NCBI GenBank assembly: GCA_963844255.1
Contig: CAWJNP010000017.1
Location: 124,001-188,000 of the forward strand
Direction of reading: 5' to 3'
Source of the DNA: SZAS-79 sp963844255
GTDB lineage: Bacteria; Pseudomonadota; Gammaproteobacteria; Burkholderiales; SG8-39
DNA length: 64,000 bases
Both the position numbers and the translations under genes were made by a program. Positions 63,520 to 64,000 of the stretch are shown here, piece after piece. How positions within the stretch are numbered: position 1 is the first letter of the stretch; every line of letters begins with the position of its first letter. Below the pieces are notes generated by a model. That model worked only from the letters and a program-made list of their open reading frames with translations, did not search any database and was not told the origin of the DNA.

Positions 63520-64000
63520 CTACGCCGGCAGCTTCAATTGTTTGCGCAGGTACTCGTGGAAATGCACCAGTGCGTCTTCCATCGGCGACTGGTAGGGCCC
63601 GGCCTCGTTGAGGCCCTGCGCGTGCAGCGCCCTGCGGCCACGATCCATTCGGGTGCAGATCTCGCCGTCCTCAATCGCGGTCTCGACGTAGGCGGCCTGT
63701 TCGGCCTCGACGAACTCGCGCTCGAACAGCGCGATGTCCTCGGGGTAGTAGAACTCGACGATGTTGGTGGTCAGCGTCGGCGAGCGCGGGATGACGCGCG
63801 ACACCACCAGCACGTTCGGGTACCACTCCAGCATCAGGCCGGGAAAATAAGTGAGCCAGAGCGCTCCGTACTTCGGTTCGCGACCGCCGAGATAGCCAAG
63901 GCAGGCCTTGTGCCAGCGCTCGTACACCGGCGTGCCCGGGCGTCCCAGCCCGGCCTTCGGTCCGACGATCTGCAGCGAGATAGTGCTCGTCCGATTCGAG
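63520..64000 (-). CDS. Rieske aromatic-ring-hydroxylating oxygenase alpha subunit, C-terminal part
   Basis: The 3' end of a gene running out of the window; at least 160 residues remain open to the edge. The visible part is the SRPBCC catalytic domain of a Rieske oxygenase: LTYFPGLMLEWYPNVLVVSRVIP, then TTNIVEFYYPED and the C-terminal EDGEICTRMDRGRRALHAQG, with GPYQSPMEDALVHFHEYLR. The Rieske centre and most iron ligands lie outside the window. It resembles choline/carnitine or aromatic oxygenase alpha subunits; the substrate is unknown. Confidence 0.85.
   Translation of the reverse strand, partial: SNRTSTISLQIVGPKAGLGRPGTPVYERWHKACLGYLGGREPKYGALWLTYFPGLMLEWYPNVLVVSRVIPRSPTLTTNIVEFYYPEDIALFEREFVEAEQAAYVETAIEDGEICTRMDRGRRALHAQGLNEAGPYQSPMEDALVHFHEYLRKQLKLPA

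Overview
The window is 64 kb of high-GC bacterial chromosome. Gene order and families point to a betaproteobacterium, most likely of the order Burkholderiales. The evidence is the exbB-exbD-lpxK-Trm112-like-kdsB-adk run, the queG / tsaE-amiC / mutL-miaA block, the TctAB-type tricarboxylate transporter and a Bug-family (TctC-like) binding protein with a signal peptide. The species cannot be named from sequence alone. No rRNA, tRNA, CRISPR array, insertion sequence or prophage was recognised.

Layout. (1) 0-6.6 kb: a frameshifted EamA transporter end, a Lon-like AAA+ ATPase, a PaaI-type thioesterase, a DAHP synthase gene preceded by what looks like a complete Phe/Tyr attenuator (leader peptide, antiterminator arm, intrinsic terminator), a TSUP permease, and a GT39-type glycosyltransferase overlapping a DPPR-synthase-like UbiA prenyltransferase. 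(2) 6.6-14.3 kb: a cyclic-nucleotide-binding protein, then a tightly packed ArsS (radical SAM/selenodomain) cluster: ArsS, a metallophosphatase-like protein, a TVP38 plus mercuric-reductase-like fusion (one frameshift), DUF547, the TIGR04283 and TIGR04282 transferases, and DUF3047. (3) 14.5-20.9 kb: TctB-TctA with a strong terminator, then minus-strand RidA, response regulator and HAD, SIMPL plus PduO, and xseA. (4) 20.9-27.4 kb: a 450-bp noncoding region with a cluster of DnaA-box-like sequences, then the envelope operon exbB-exbD-lpxK-Trm112-like-kdsB, adk, and a K+-independent H+-pyrophosphatase. (5) 27.4-45 kb: large NAD-glutamate dehydrogenase, amidase with two MFS transporters, a class-V aminotransferase, a REC-PAS-GAF-HD-GYP protein, an MFS plus gamma-glutamyltransferase pair, DUF2237, and gluconokinase with 6-phosphogluconate dehydrogenase. 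(6) 45-53 kb: Bug receptor, methyltransferase, a five-gene overlapping minus-strand operon (three glycosyltransferase-like proteins, a Zn-ribbon protein and an unrecognised membrane protein), and an ABC-2 exporter pair. (7) 53-64 kb: DinB, a divergent type II dehydroquinase-like protein, miaA-mutL, DedA with hypoxanthine-DNA glycosylase, a GlcG/HbpS-type protein, amiC-tsaE, queG (three frameshifts), alpha/beta hydrolase, sulfurtransferase, and the C-terminal part of a Rieske oxygenase alpha subunit.

Many genes are coupled by ATGA/GTGA stop-start overlaps, so the operon assignments are well supported. The most interesting items are the aromatic attenuator at 2045-2220, the ArsS cluster, the DnaA-box cluster at 20.95-21.2 kb, the five-gene glycosyltransferase operon at 46.8-51.35 kb and the DHQase-like paralogue missing active-site residues. 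All five frameshifts found are single extra bases in otherwise well-preserved genes, which suggests base-calling or assembly error rather than gene decay.
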